NCBI GenBank assembly: GCA_013619125.1
Contig: JABXKS010000111.1
Coordinates: 1 to 64,000, forward strand
Origin: Clostridiales bacterium
Lineage (GTDB): Bacteria; Bacillota; Clostridia; Tissierellales; GPF-1
Length of the DNA: 64,000 bases
Direction of reading: 5' to 3'
Below are positions 34,208-41,766 of the stretch, piece after piece. The stretch's first letter is position 1. Each line of letters starts with the position of its first letter. Under the pieces are notes generated by a model. That model was not told where the DNA came from, did no database searches, and saw only the letters and a program-made list of their open reading frames with translations. The translations under genes were made by a program, and so were the position numbers.

Positions 34208-35629
34208 TTAATTCTTCGGAATGGTTCGGACACTGTCGCATCCTTCAAACACGATTCCACCATAGGTTAATCCAGTCAGACAAGCTTCTGTATCACCTGG
34301 CTGAATATTTACTTCTTGCGTATTAAAGTGCAAGACGAGATCTAAGAATCCGTCGCCGTTTACATCTTCAAAAGAGAGAACTGGATCTTGCGGAACTGCG
34401 CCTGCAAATACCACTGATCCCATACTAACCGTCGTTACATCAAAATCAGCACTGCCCAGGATTCCTACAGGAATAACACCTTTGTTTTTCAAGTTGATAC
34501 TATTCGGGAAGCTGCCAGGCTTAATATCGATTAAAACTGATTCTTTCACATGAATCAGCACATCTTGAGTGCCATATTCATTGCCGTACGCGTCCACTGC
34601 AGTAAGTACAAAGTCGTAATCACCCGCTGGCGTACCCATGGGAACTTCTATCTCAATAGCAACATCAATCGATCCATCATACATCCATCCGCTTTCGTAT
34701 CCGGTTGTCAACCAACTCTCAAATCCGGGGTCTGCTACAAAGTGCAGATCCTCTACATAGGCGAGAGACTTTTTAATCTCTTCACTGACTTGATCAAGCC
34801 AAATTCCTGAACTTGTTACAAACATCTTGCCACCCGTGACGCCTGTCCAGTAATCCCAATATTGACTATAGGTCGCTGTTGAATGGCTTTCCAACAACTT
34901 GACTTCCGCATTAGCCATATCCGCTAAAACGATTTGAAGATCAAGATCATCGCCTGTGCCCATCACCGTATCAGGCCCCGGGTCACCGCCGGTAGACCAA
35001 GTACCGCTCGTTCCAGGCACGTCTTCTTTCAAATCGCAATCATGAGGCACATTGTCGCCAAAGTTTAACAACACTTTCTCTGCTCCACTTCGCCAATTCA
35101 CGTTAGAATCCGCATAGCTCTCATAGAAAATTCGCGTATAATCCTGGGGACCGTCTCCACCGTTGCCGAGACTCAATCCGGTGATCGCAGCATCAACAAG
35201 TGTATTATTTGAAGTCACTCCCTGATCCAAACTGTATGGATAATCACCTGAGACAGCATAACCATACACTGCATCATATCCGCATGAGGCATAGGAACCC
35301 ACATAGTCCATGTAAGACATGACACCATAGTCAAAATCAATACCATGCAAGCCGCCCCATGTATCCAACTCAGTCATCAAAGCTCCCGCATTTGTCTTTG
35401 CCGCTCCGATAATGCCACTCATGCTGCTCGTTAAGTCAAATGCAAATACAACATCCGCTTCTTCAGACAACTCAAATGTGACTGTCTTTATTTCATCAAC
35501 ACGTTCTCCCGGAAACAGACTCGCTTCCAAAAAAAGCGGTTCAACATCAGCAACAGCCGGAGTAGCCAAACTAAGAATCAATAGAAAAGCCATAACAACG
35601 CCCATCAATCGTTTCCCCTTGCGTTTCAT
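34208..35629 (-). CDS. Secreted von Willebrand factor A-domain protein
   Basis: A 473-aa exported protein. A signal peptide (MKRKGKRLMGVVMAFLLILS to about residue 28, cleavage near AVA-DV) is followed by a VWA domain (about 45-300) with the metal-ion site DLTSSMS, where the classic DxSxS has a Thr for the first Ser spacing (D-L-T-S-S). Next is a beta-sandwich (about 300-365), then a C-terminal module starting IDIKPGSFPNSINLKNKG (about 368-470), a domain seen in many secreted proteins of archaea and anaerobes, with a calcium-binding-like DVNGDGFLD. No sortase motif or membrane anchor. Start at 35629 after AAAGGAGAAATGAA. A long structured leader lies upstream. Likely adhesion or matrix role. 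Confidence 0.9.
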   Translation of the reverse strand: MKRKGKRLMGVVMAFLLILSLATPAVADVEPLFLEASLFPGERVDEIKTVTFELSEEADVVFAFDLTSSMSGIIGAAKTNAGALMTELDTWGGLHGIDFDYGVMSYMDYVGSYASCGYDAVYGYAVSGDYPYSLDQGVTSNNTLVDAAITGLSLGNGGDGPQDYTRIFYESYADSNVNWRSGAEKVLLNFGDNVPHDCDLKEDVPGTSGTWSTGGDPGPDTVMGTGDDLDLQIVLADMANAEVKLLESHSTATYSQYWDYWTGVTGGKMFVTSSGIWLDQVSEEIKKSLAYVEDLHFVADPGFESWLTTGYESGWMYDGSIDVAIEIEVPMGTPAGDYDFVLTAVDAYGNEYGTQDVLIHVKESVLIDIKPGSFPNSINLKNKGVIPVGILGSADFDVTTVSMGSVVFAGAVPQDPVLSFEDVNGDGFLDLVLHFNTQEVNIQPGDTEACLTGLTYGGIVFEGCDSVRTIPKN

Positions 35630-35795
35630 TTCATTTCTCCTTTCGAACAGATTGAAATTCGTAAACATTCAAATCATATTGCAAAACGTCGTTTCTATAT
35701 AATCATCGCCTCCTTTCGTGTGCAAACAGCTCTTCAAACTGCCAATCATCCATGAGACGCTAGAAATTTCAAACTCGAAATCAATCCCCCCTTTC
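35630..35795. other. Leader between hairpin and VWA gene
   Basis: About 165 bp of untranslated leader on the minus strand. It contains a good Shine-Dalgarno (AAAGGAGG near 35712-35719) followed by only three codons before a stop. No gene is supported. Confidence 0.4.
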
Positions 35796-35908
35796 AAAAA
35801 CAGGTGAAGACCGCCATAGAACATGGCAGTCTGACAATCCTTGTATCTTCTCGACACTTCAGACTCACAACTTTGCGTACTTATCTTTCGACAAGATCAT
35901 CTTTTCAC
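35796..35908 (-). ncRNA. Candidate cyclic di-GMP-type riboswitch leader of the VWA-protein gene
   Basis: The minus-strand RNA shows a 6-bp stem capped by a GAAA tetraloop (CTTGTC-GAAA-GATAAG, 35880-35895), directly followed by ACGCAAAG (35871-35878), then a 7-bp helix AGTCTGA/TCAGACT (35859-35865 with 35828-35834). GAAA tetraloop plus ACGCAAAG is the core of the GEMM/c-di-GMP-I aptamer. The right arm of the helix also pairs in a 9-bp terminator-like hairpin (35809-35831) followed by T5, so the two states exclude each other. The consensus outer P1 helix (GGCAA/UUGCC) is not seen, which weakens the call. Confidence 0.4.
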
Positions 35909-36106
35909 ATTTTATAATATTGTTTATTTTTAAAGCCTTATAGTAAACTTTTGAACATTTACTTGAATATCTTACCATGGAAATAAACATATGCCCGTTT
36001 ACACAATTTATGTTTACGATTCTCTAAATAATTACCCGCTCCCTTTTGAATAAAACAAGTAAAATTTGCCAATTCACTTCAACCCAAAAAACCATTCCGC
36101 ACCGCA
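35909..36106. other. AT-rich region upstream of the leader RNA
   Basis: About 200 bp of AT-rich DNA without a plausible gene. TATTAT/TATAAA-like hexamers at about 35911-35920 sit just upstream of the candidate leader RNA and could be its -10 box; no clear -35 box. Confidence 0.4.
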
Positions 36107-36155
36107 TAAAAAAACCACCAAATTACCCCAAAAACTCGGGTAAACCGGTGGTTGA
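36107..36155 (-). terminator. Terminator of the FMN reductase gene
   Basis: Imperfect 16-bp stem aaccacc...tacccc / gggta...ggtggtt, followed by seven T on the minus strand. Confidence 0.85.
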
Positions 36156-36184
36156 ATCAGCTCTATTTACCATATAACGTGCAA

Positions 36185-36760
36185 CTAATAGGGCTTTTTA
36201 TACTTCTCGCTTCCATCTTTTATTATCTTCATATACCATTCCAATTCATTGGCAAAAGATTCAAAATGTCGCGCGTACCCTTCTTTTGTCGGCGTACCAT
36301 CATCATGAAAACTCTCTCCAACATTGGCAATGAGAAAGAGCGAGGATATCGTCGCCATTCCCATTTCACTCAAGAAAGCCCTCAACTGCATGGCAACGCG
36401 CGCACCTGAAAATCGTCCATTTGAATACGCGACAATGCCGCATGGTCGAAAGAAATACTCTTCCAAAAAATGATCCATCATATTACTTAACGCTGGTGGA
36501 ATAGAATGATTGTATTCCCCACTGACGACAATGAATCCATCCGCTGCAACAATCATGTCCGCCAGTTCCCGCATTTTCTCTGGCTTTTCGTCTGCGGCAT
36601 ATTCCTTATACATGAGGTCTAATAAACCGAAATCATACTCGAGCGGATCAACCAACGTGACCGCATGCCCGCGCCGCTCCATTTCGCTGACGACAAATCT
36701 TGCAGCTTTGACCCCCTGCCTATGTCTGCGTACAGACCCGTAAAACACCAGTATCTTCAT
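36185..36760 (-). CDS. NADPH-dependent FMN reductase
   Basis: A 191-aa flavodoxin-fold reductase of the FMN_red family (azoreductase/chromate reductase relatives). The FMN phosphate loop is FYGSVRRHRQGVKAARFV (about residues 5-22), with an extra His-Arg compared with the usual GSxRxxS; the isoalloxazine loop is VVSGEYNHSIPPALSNMMDHF (about 78-98, read as SGEYNHSIP), typical for the family. Length is normal. Start after GAAGGTGAACGA. It stands alone with its terminator and lies downstream of the methyltransferase gene (76 bp apart). Substrate unknown. Confidence 0.92.
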   Translation of the reverse strand: MKILVFYGSVRRHRQGVKAARFVVSEMERRGHAVTLVDPLEYDFGLLDLMYKEYAADEKPEKMRELADMIVAADGFIVVSGEYNHSIPPALSNMMDHFLEEYFFRPCGIVAYSNGRFSGARVAMQLRAFLSEMGMATISSLFLIANVGESFHDDGTPTKEGYARHFESFANELEWYMKIIKDGSEKYKKPY

Positions 36761-36836
36761 TCGTTCACCTTCTTCTCATAAGAATTCTTTCAATTCATAC
36801 ATGCCCAGAAAAAGGAGCCCTAAGCAAATCTGCTGC

Positions 36837-37649
36837 TTACTTCACCTCAAAAATCATGATCCGATGCGCGTTTCTTGCCGTTCTAAAATGACCAGAAAGC
36901 CGAAACATGAACCGCATACCGCTTGATAGCTTATCGAGATCAACAGGGTCTAAAAAATATCGTTCTTCTTGGAAAACAAGATTGGGCAAACGTGCTGTAA
37001 GTTCTCTTTCATCATCCAATCCCCACTTGATCTCAGCACCCGTCTTCTTCAAAGAAGGATGCTTGGCTGCATGCTTCGCTGTTAAGTTACTGTAGGCATC
37101 AAAAATAAAGGTGAATGGCCCGATTTTTTCACGTAGCCTTGCAATCAATTTAAAAATCTCTTCTTCTGACAAATACATCAAAAGGCCTTCTGCAATCACC
37201 AATTTCGACTCGCCTTCAACACTCAGATGATCAATCCACGCGCTCTCTGTAACTGAACTTCCTACCATATGATACCGTTCTGTCTCCTGATAGAATTTTC
37301 TGCGAAGCTCAATCACTTCTGGAAAATCGACATCGATCCAGGCCTTGCCGATCTCTTGAATTCGCATGTACCGACTATCCAATCCACAGCCCAAATGGAG
37401 ACACATCGAATTAGGATGTTGTTGAATAAACGCCTCCGCATAGCGATCCAACATCGCCGCACGCATACTCATCATAATGTTTGTCTTCTCGGGAATATGC
37501 AATTTTCCGAAAGGATACGCGATCCGTTCAATGATCTCCATTCCCTTTATATCCCGAATAAGCGGATTCCTTTTCTTGCTTTCCATCGCCTTTCCGTACA
37601 AAGGAATCAATAAGGTTTCCTTTTCTTCTTTCAATATGATCTTTTCCAT
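36837..37649 (-). CDS. SAM-dependent methyltransferase (LCM / PPM1-like family)
   Basis: About 270 aa, a class I methyltransferase of the leucine carboxyl methyltransferase/O-methyltransferase (Tcmp) family. The SAM-binding motif I is seen as MCLHLGCGLDSRYMRIQ (about residue 83), followed by WIDVDFPEVIELRRKF (about 105), the ribose acidic loop, and VIAEGLLMYLSEEEIF (about 152), all hallmarks of this branch. It may start at 37649 or 37652 (GAGG at 6 or 3 nt). The gene begins 13 bp after the nitroreductase-like gene, so the two are probably co-transcribed. Bacterial members act on small molecules; the substrate is unknown. Confidence 0.88.
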   Translation of the reverse strand: MEKIILKEEKETLLIPLYGKAMESKKRNPLIRDIKGMEIIERIAYPFGKLHIPEKTNIMMSMRAAMLDRYAEAFIQQHPNSMCLHLGCGLDSRYMRIQEIGKAWIDVDFPEVIELRRKFYQETERYHMVGSSVTESAWIDHLSVEGESKLVIAEGLLMYLSEEEIFKLIARLREKIGPFTFIFDAYSNLTAKHAAKHPSLKKTGAEIKWGLDDERELTARLPNLVFQEERYFLDPVDLDKLSSGMRFMFRLSGHFRTARNAHRIMIFEVK

Positions 37650-37665
37650 CATTCACCTCTAACCC

Positions 37666-38508
37666 TTATCGGCTTTTTGCGCTATCAACTTTTACAGAGA
37701 TCACATATTCCAAAGAATCAAACTCTTTGCCTGCCTTGGAAGTCTGGACAAAAAACTCGTTGCTTCCACACGCAATTTCATAATGTGCCGCGGAAATCCC
37801 CATATCAAGCCATTGAATATCGTACCCGATGGCTCCTGCATATTTTGACGTTCGTTTCAAATAAAAATGCGCATCGCCATTTGCATCCATCAAGATTCGC
37901 CACGGCTGCTTGTTAGAAGCACTCGGAGCGAGTCTCACCAGTTCCAAGATTCCTCTCAGATCAGGATCGTTGATTTTCTGCATAAAGTTCTCAGAAAAGA
38001 AGAGCTCGTCGAACGCCAAGCGTGAATCGCCTTTTGCAAGGCTTCGTATCATTTTATCGCTTAAAGACCGCTTCTTCTCACCATAACCCACCGGCAAAAT
38101 AATAGGAATGATTTCATCCGGTAAAAGCGTGATTTTTTCAACTAGTTTGGCTCGATGAAATGTGCCGCCAAGCCAACATGTCCCTAATCCATTTTGCTCC
38201 AGATACAAGACCATTCGCTCCACCACATATCCGCAATCAAACAAAACATCTCGACTGTTTTTGCAACTTACAACAAGAAATGCCGGCGCATTTTTAATAA
38301 TTCCGTAGGTGCCAATCTTGTCAGATATCATTTCGTCAACTTCAATTAGTTGAATTTTGATTTGATTCCCATGAAAGCCGAATCGATTTTCAGCATGATT
38401 GATATAATCCAATATTTGATTTCTGTCACTTGCCGATAGTTTTCCACCTGTATACGTTCGAATCGACTTGCGTGTTTTGATGCTGTCTTTTTCAATGCGG
38501 TTTTTCAT
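37666..38508 (-). CDS. Nitroreductase-family protein (TM1586-like)
   Basis: A 280-aa protein formed of two nitroreductase-like halves, as in the TM1586 NADH/flavin-binding family. The first half has KTRKSIRTYTGGKLSASDRNQI (FMN phosphate-contact region, about residues 11-32) and GLGTCWLGGTFHRAKL (about 125); the second has LRGILELVRLAPSASNKQPWRI (about 188), the classic nitroreductase PSAxNxQPW motif, and DMGISAAHYEIAC (about 235). It probably binds FMN. Unlike single-domain nitroreductases it is expected to fold as a pseudo-dimer. Transcribed with the methyltransferase gene. Function unknown. Confidence 0.87.
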   Translation of the reverse strand: MKNRIEKDSIKTRKSIRTYTGGKLSASDRNQILDYINHAENRFGFHGNQIKIQLIEVDEMISDKIGTYGIIKNAPAFLVVSCKNSRDVLFDCGYVVERMVLYLEQNGLGTCWLGGTFHRAKLVEKITLLPDEIIPIILPVGYGEKKRSLSDKMIRSLAKGDSRLAFDELFFSENFMQKINDPDLRGILELVRLAPSASNKQPWRILMDANGDAHFYLKRTSKYAGAIGYDIQWLDMGISAAHYEIACGSNEFFVQTSKAGKEFDSLEYVISVKVDSAKSR

Positions 38509-38563
38509 GTAATACCTGCTCTTTCACTTGTATTGTTTTTAAGTCAGCACTTTTCCATTGCCA

Positions 38564-39688
38564 TTATTCCGCACTCTTTAATCCTGCACCGCATAATGGA
38601 ATGAGCACTGTTCCAAGCGAATCATGATTTTCCTTTTCGCAGAGGTCATAAAATCCTGCAAAGGTTGCTGCAGTCGTCGTTTCAACAAAAAAGCCTCTCT
38701 CAGCTAGCGCTTTTTTTGCATCAAGGATTCGATCTTCTGGCGCGATGATAATCTCGCCGGCTGTCGCCTGAATCGCTTCCAAAACTTGCTTCCCTCTTAA
38801 TGGATTGGCAATTGCTATCCCTTCCGCCAAGGTTCCAGTGTTCACGACTTCTTTAATCGATTGTTCGCCCCTTATGAAGGCTTCATAAATCGGTGCGCAC
38901 GTCTCCGCTTGAACCGCAATGATCCGAGGCATTTTTTTGATTAAATTCGCATGAACCAACTCTTGAAATCCATAATAACACCCTAACACCAAGGTGCCAT
39001 TCCCTAATGGAACGATGACGGAGTCAGGCATATCGCCTGCAAGTTGCTCAAATACCTCATAGGCAAAAGTTTTGGTTCCTTCATAGAAAAATGGATTATA
39101 TACATGACTGGCATAGAATGCATCGCCCTTCTCTGCCGCATGCAAAGCCGCTTCAGCGGTATCTTCCCTGCTTCCATTCACGATGTGAACCTTTGCTCCA
39201 TGGGCAGAAATTTGCTTGATTTTTTTAGTGGAAGTTGCTTTGGGGACATAAATTTCGCACGCCATCCCAGCTCTGCTCGCATACGCCGCGATTGCCGTTC
39301 CTGCATTCCCACTACTATCTTGAATGACTTTTTCAACCCCTAACTCTTTCGCTTTGGCGATTAAAACCGCTGCTCCCCGATCCTTGAAGGATAAAGTTGG
39401 CATGGCATAATCCAATTTCACCAACACATTCGGCATTTCTGGATCAAGCGTGAGAATCGGTGTCAGTCCTTCCCCCATGGAAGTTTCTTTCCAAGCTCCG
39501 CTTCCCTTCTCAAAGGGCAGGGCTTGGATATATCGAAATAAGCTCCATTCTTCCTGTACAATTTGATCCCTTGCAAACTCGAATTTCGGTTTTTCCAAAT
39601 CAAATAACCCACCACACTCACATCGAAATGCCAAGGTATCGAGTTCATATTTCTTTCCACATTCATGGCAGATATAGGTAACCGTCAT
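38564..39688 (-). CDS. thrC: Threonine synthase or threonine-synthase-like PLP enzyme with zinc ribbon
   Basis: A 374-aa fold-type II PLP enzyme. An N-terminal zinc ribbon (CHECGKKY and CECGGLFD, about residues 7-32) precedes the catalytic domain with the PLP Lys in LSFKDRGAAVLI (about 102), the phosphate-binding loop later (VIVPLGNGTLVLG, about 225) and an Asn/Ser-rich QDSSGNAGTAIAAYASRAG region (about 120). This is the YrhO/ThrC pattern common in Gram-positive bacteria, where the enzyme converts O-phosphohomoserine to threonine. No other threonine genes adjoin it; a RidA gene directly upstream could quench 2-aminoacrylate or iminobutyrate made by such enzymes. Start after AAGGAGGTTGTT. Confidence 0.85.
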   Translation of the reverse strand: MTVTYICHECGKKYELDTLAFRCECGGLFDLEKPKFEFARDQIVQEEWSLFRYIQALPFEKGSGAWKETSMGEGLTPILTLDPEMPNVLVKLDYAMPTLSFKDRGAAVLIAKAKELGVEKVIQDSSGNAGTAIAAYASRAGMACEIYVPKATSTKKIKQISAHGAKVHIVNGSREDTAEAALHAAEKGDAFYASHVYNPFFYEGTKTFAYEVFEQLAGDMPDSVIVPLGNGTLVLGCYYGFQELVHANLIKKMPRIIAVQAETCAPIYEAFIRGEQSIKEVVNTGTLAEGIAIANPLRGKQVLEAIQATAGEIIIAPEDRILDAKKALAERGFFVETTTAATFAGFYDLCEKENHDSLGTVLIPLCGAGLKSAE

Positions 39689-39750
39689 AACAACCTCCTT
39701 ATCCTCTTTGACCCTAACTCGATCAACTCGGAAAAAAACACGTCCCCCGC

Positions 39751-40140
39751 CTACTTGCTTGGTTTCACAAGTGCAGCGATCGCTTCAATCTCGATTTTAA
39801 ATCCGAAATGCAGCTCTCTTGTCGGGACAACCGCTCGTGCCGGTTTATGATTGGCGAAATACTCTCCATATACCCGATTGACGCGATCCCATAAGGATAT
39901 GTCCGAAACATAAAGCGTTGTTTTCAAAACATGGTTTCGATCGCTTCCCGCTTCCTTCAATATCAAATCTAAGTTATGTAAAACTACTGCGGTTTCTTCC
40001 TCGATGGTACCCAGTCTCTTCTCACCCGTTTCTGAATCAATCGCCAATTGTCCTGAGATATAAACCAAATCATGATGAACAATCGCTTGCGAGTAATGTC
40101 CAGAAGGTTTTAATGCATTATCTGTTGCAATAACTTTCAT
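39751..40140 (-). CDS. ridA: RidA-family reactive imine/enamine deaminase
   Basis: A 129-aa RidA (YjgF/YER057c/UK114) protein, which hydrolyses enamine/imine intermediates released by PLP enzymes such as threonine dehydratase. The motif series is typical: KPSGHYSQAIVHHDLVYISGQL (start about residue 11), VVLHNLDLILKEAGSDRNHVLKTTLYVSDI (about 50-80), and the C-terminal PARAVVPTRELHFGFKIEIEAIA containing the catalytic Arg (about 103) and Glu (about 118). Length is standard. Start after AGGAAGTGGGAAG. It precedes the threonine synthase-like gene by 62 bp. Confidence 0.95.
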   Translation of the reverse strand: MKVIATDNALKPSGHYSQAIVHHDLVYISGQLAIDSETGEKRLGTIEEETAVVLHNLDLILKEAGSDRNHVLKTTLYVSDISLWDRVNRVYGEYFANHKPARAVVPTRELHFGFKIEIEAIAALVKPSK

Positions 40141-40240
40141 CTTCCCACTTCCTCTCTTCTACTTTTTTAGAATTGATCCTTAAATGATAGACGCTTCCAC
40201 GCACACTTCGGATCAAATCGATTCCCTAATACTGCTATTT

Positions 40241-41125
40241 TTATCCAACACTCGAATCAAGAAACTGATGAATATCTGAGATCAACCGATCACGTTCCGG
40301 AATCGGAAGAATCCCCCAATCATGTGGCATGTTTTTATACTCCTTGAAATGGAATCTTGAATTGGTCCTTTTAACAAGACCTTTTAATTTCAAACAATCT
40401 ACCATAAACAATTCATGTGTTCCATAAAAAACTGCCGTATTTGGCAGATTATTCAAATTACCATAGAGAGGCGACAACCATGGCAGTTTCTTCTCATCTC
40501 CACCTGCATAAGCGTCAGCACAATAATGCAAGAACTCATAATCCAAGAGTACGTCTACTTTCAGACCCTCCTCGAAATCAATGTTTTTCAGGGTCAAATC
40601 CATAAATGGTGACAGCAAAACCACTTGTTTGGGCAATGACTCACAGTCACGATTGACCAATTCTTGGACGGCTGCGAGAGCAAGTCCTCCACCGGCAGAA
40701 TCTCCCATAAATACGAACTCATCCTTTGGATAGTTCTTCACAAGAAAATCATACGTTTGAAAAATCATCTCAAAAGTTTCCCGATAGGTTGATTCCGGTG
40801 CCAAAGGAAAATTGATAACCGTCATGCGGCTTTTTGTTGAATCTGCCAACCGATCTAGCAATTCCCAATGCATGGAGGCAATTTCAAAAATATATCCGCC
40901 ACCATGAAAAAAGACAATGTGTCGATTCTGTTTTTTAAAATCCCGATCGAAAGTAATGACTTCTCGATTATGGATAGACTGCCTAGCGACCATATATTTC
41001 TTGTCAATTTTTTTCGGTACAAACTCCTTTGTCGATCTTCCAGGATCTTTCATCTGCTTCCTAATTATCCTATGAAATCCAAATAGCTTGAAAGCACTTT
41101 CTATTGCCCTTGCTTGCACACTCAT
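40241..41125 (-). CDS. Alpha/beta hydrolase of the hormone-sensitive-lipase (acetyl esterase) group
   Basis: A 294-aa cytoplasmic esterase-like protein. The oxyanion motif HGGGYIF (about residue 72), the nucleophile elbow FMGDSAGGGLALA (about 143), the acid residue region VFYGTHELFMVDCLKLK (about 238, with a Glu in place of the usual Asp) and the His in NMPHDWGILP (about 268) are in canonical order for the HSL family (PF07859). No signal peptide. ATG at 41125 follows AGGAGGAGCAAGG; the longer frame to 41155 lacks a ribosome site. Substrate unknown. Confidence 0.92.
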   Translation of the reverse strand: MSVQARAIESAFKLFGFHRIIRKQMKDPGRSTKEFVPKKIDKKYMVARQSIHNREVITFDRDFKKQNRHIVFFHGGGYIFEIASMHWELLDRLADSTKSRMTVINFPLAPESTYRETFEMIFQTYDFLVKNYPKDEFVFMGDSAGGGLALAAVQELVNRDCESLPKQVVLLSPFMDLTLKNIDFEEGLKVDVLLDYEFLHYCADAYAGGDEKKLPWLSPLYGNLNNLPNTAVFYGTHELFMVDCLKLKGLVKRTNSRFHFKEYKNMPHDWGILPIPERDRLISDIHQFLDSSVG

Positions 41126-41249
41126 CCTTGCTCCTCCTGATGCTTCAATGACCATAGATTCGATGCCTTGATTCCCTTTTTATGGTTACTGACTTTATTT
41201 TATCACACATCACGAAACGAATTTGTTCAAACTGAGGAACAAGAAAAAC

Positions 41250-41281
41250 AAAAAAACCCAATGGCATCTACGCCATTGGGT
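41250..41281 (-). terminator. Terminator of the small 53-aa gene
   Basis: Perfect 9-bp stem cccaatggc/gccattggg with a 6-nt loop, followed by seven T on the minus strand. Confidence 0.9.
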
Positions 41282-41297
41282 CTCACTCCGATCAATT

Positions 41298-41459
41298 TTA
41301 CCTGTCAAACAATCCACCAGACTTCTGATTTCGGAATGCCTTTCTTGTGCTCACGGCTTCTTGTTCTTCCACCTGGTTCGTTTTGTATCCTTGTTTCGCG
41401 CTGACTTTCTTTTTTTCTTCAATCAACTTTTTCATTCGTTCCATGCTCGTATTCGACAT
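41298..41459 (-). CDS. Small basic protein of unknown function (53 aa)
   Basis: A 53-codon gene with a good ribosome site (AGGAG, 8 nt before ATG) and its own terminator 16 bp after the stop. The protein starts MSNTSMERMKKLIEEKKKVS, is rich in Lys, Glu and Gln, has no hydrophobic segment and ends KSGGLFDR. It is predicted to be a soluble, partly helical, charged peptide. It lies 11 bp after a small membrane-protein gene and may be co-transcribed with it. No family recognised. Confidence 0.75.
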   Translation of the reverse strand: MSNTSMERMKKLIEEKKKVSAKQGYKTNQVEEQEAVSTRKAFRNQKSGGLFDR

Positions 41460-41470
41460 CTTTGTTTCTC

Positions 41471-41662
41471 CTATGATTTAAATGATTTCCATTTTTTAAT
41501 TTTCGCCAAAACATGGTCTGGCAATAGTCCCAATAAGAAAAATCCAGCAGCTACACCAAGAACAACGCCCTGAATCAGGTCTGAACTTTCCGTAAATCGA
41601 GTTAATATGAAATACAACGCCGTTAACCATACACCAATTTCCAATCGCCGATTAAATTTCAT
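41471..41662 (-). CDS. Small membrane protein (63 aa)
   Basis: A 63-aa protein with two hydrophobic helices (about residues 9-22 and 28-48) separated by a short TRFTESSD loop, and a basic C-terminal tail (HVLAKIKKWKSFKS). The ATG at 41662 follows GGAGGAAAAATA; the longer frame to 41713 lacks a ribosome site. Followed 11 bp later by the 53-aa gene. Probably a short inner-membrane protein; no function can be assigned. Confidence 0.7.
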   Translation of the reverse strand: MKFNRRLEIGVWLTALYFILTRFTESSDLIQGVVLGVAAGFFLLGLLPDHVLAKIKKWKSFKS

Positions 41663-41766
41663 TATTTTTCCTCCATTCAGTAACGTTTGATTTCTCTGTC
41701 TACATTTTACCACAATTCTATGCCTTCATGTTATCGCGGGGTCACTACACAGAGATTTCGTTCCGC

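Noticed and set aside
35669-35857. Short frame of 62 codons upstream of the VWA gene
   Set aside because: It lies in a structured leader with a terminator-like hairpin inside it and has no ribosome site; more likely untranslated RNA.
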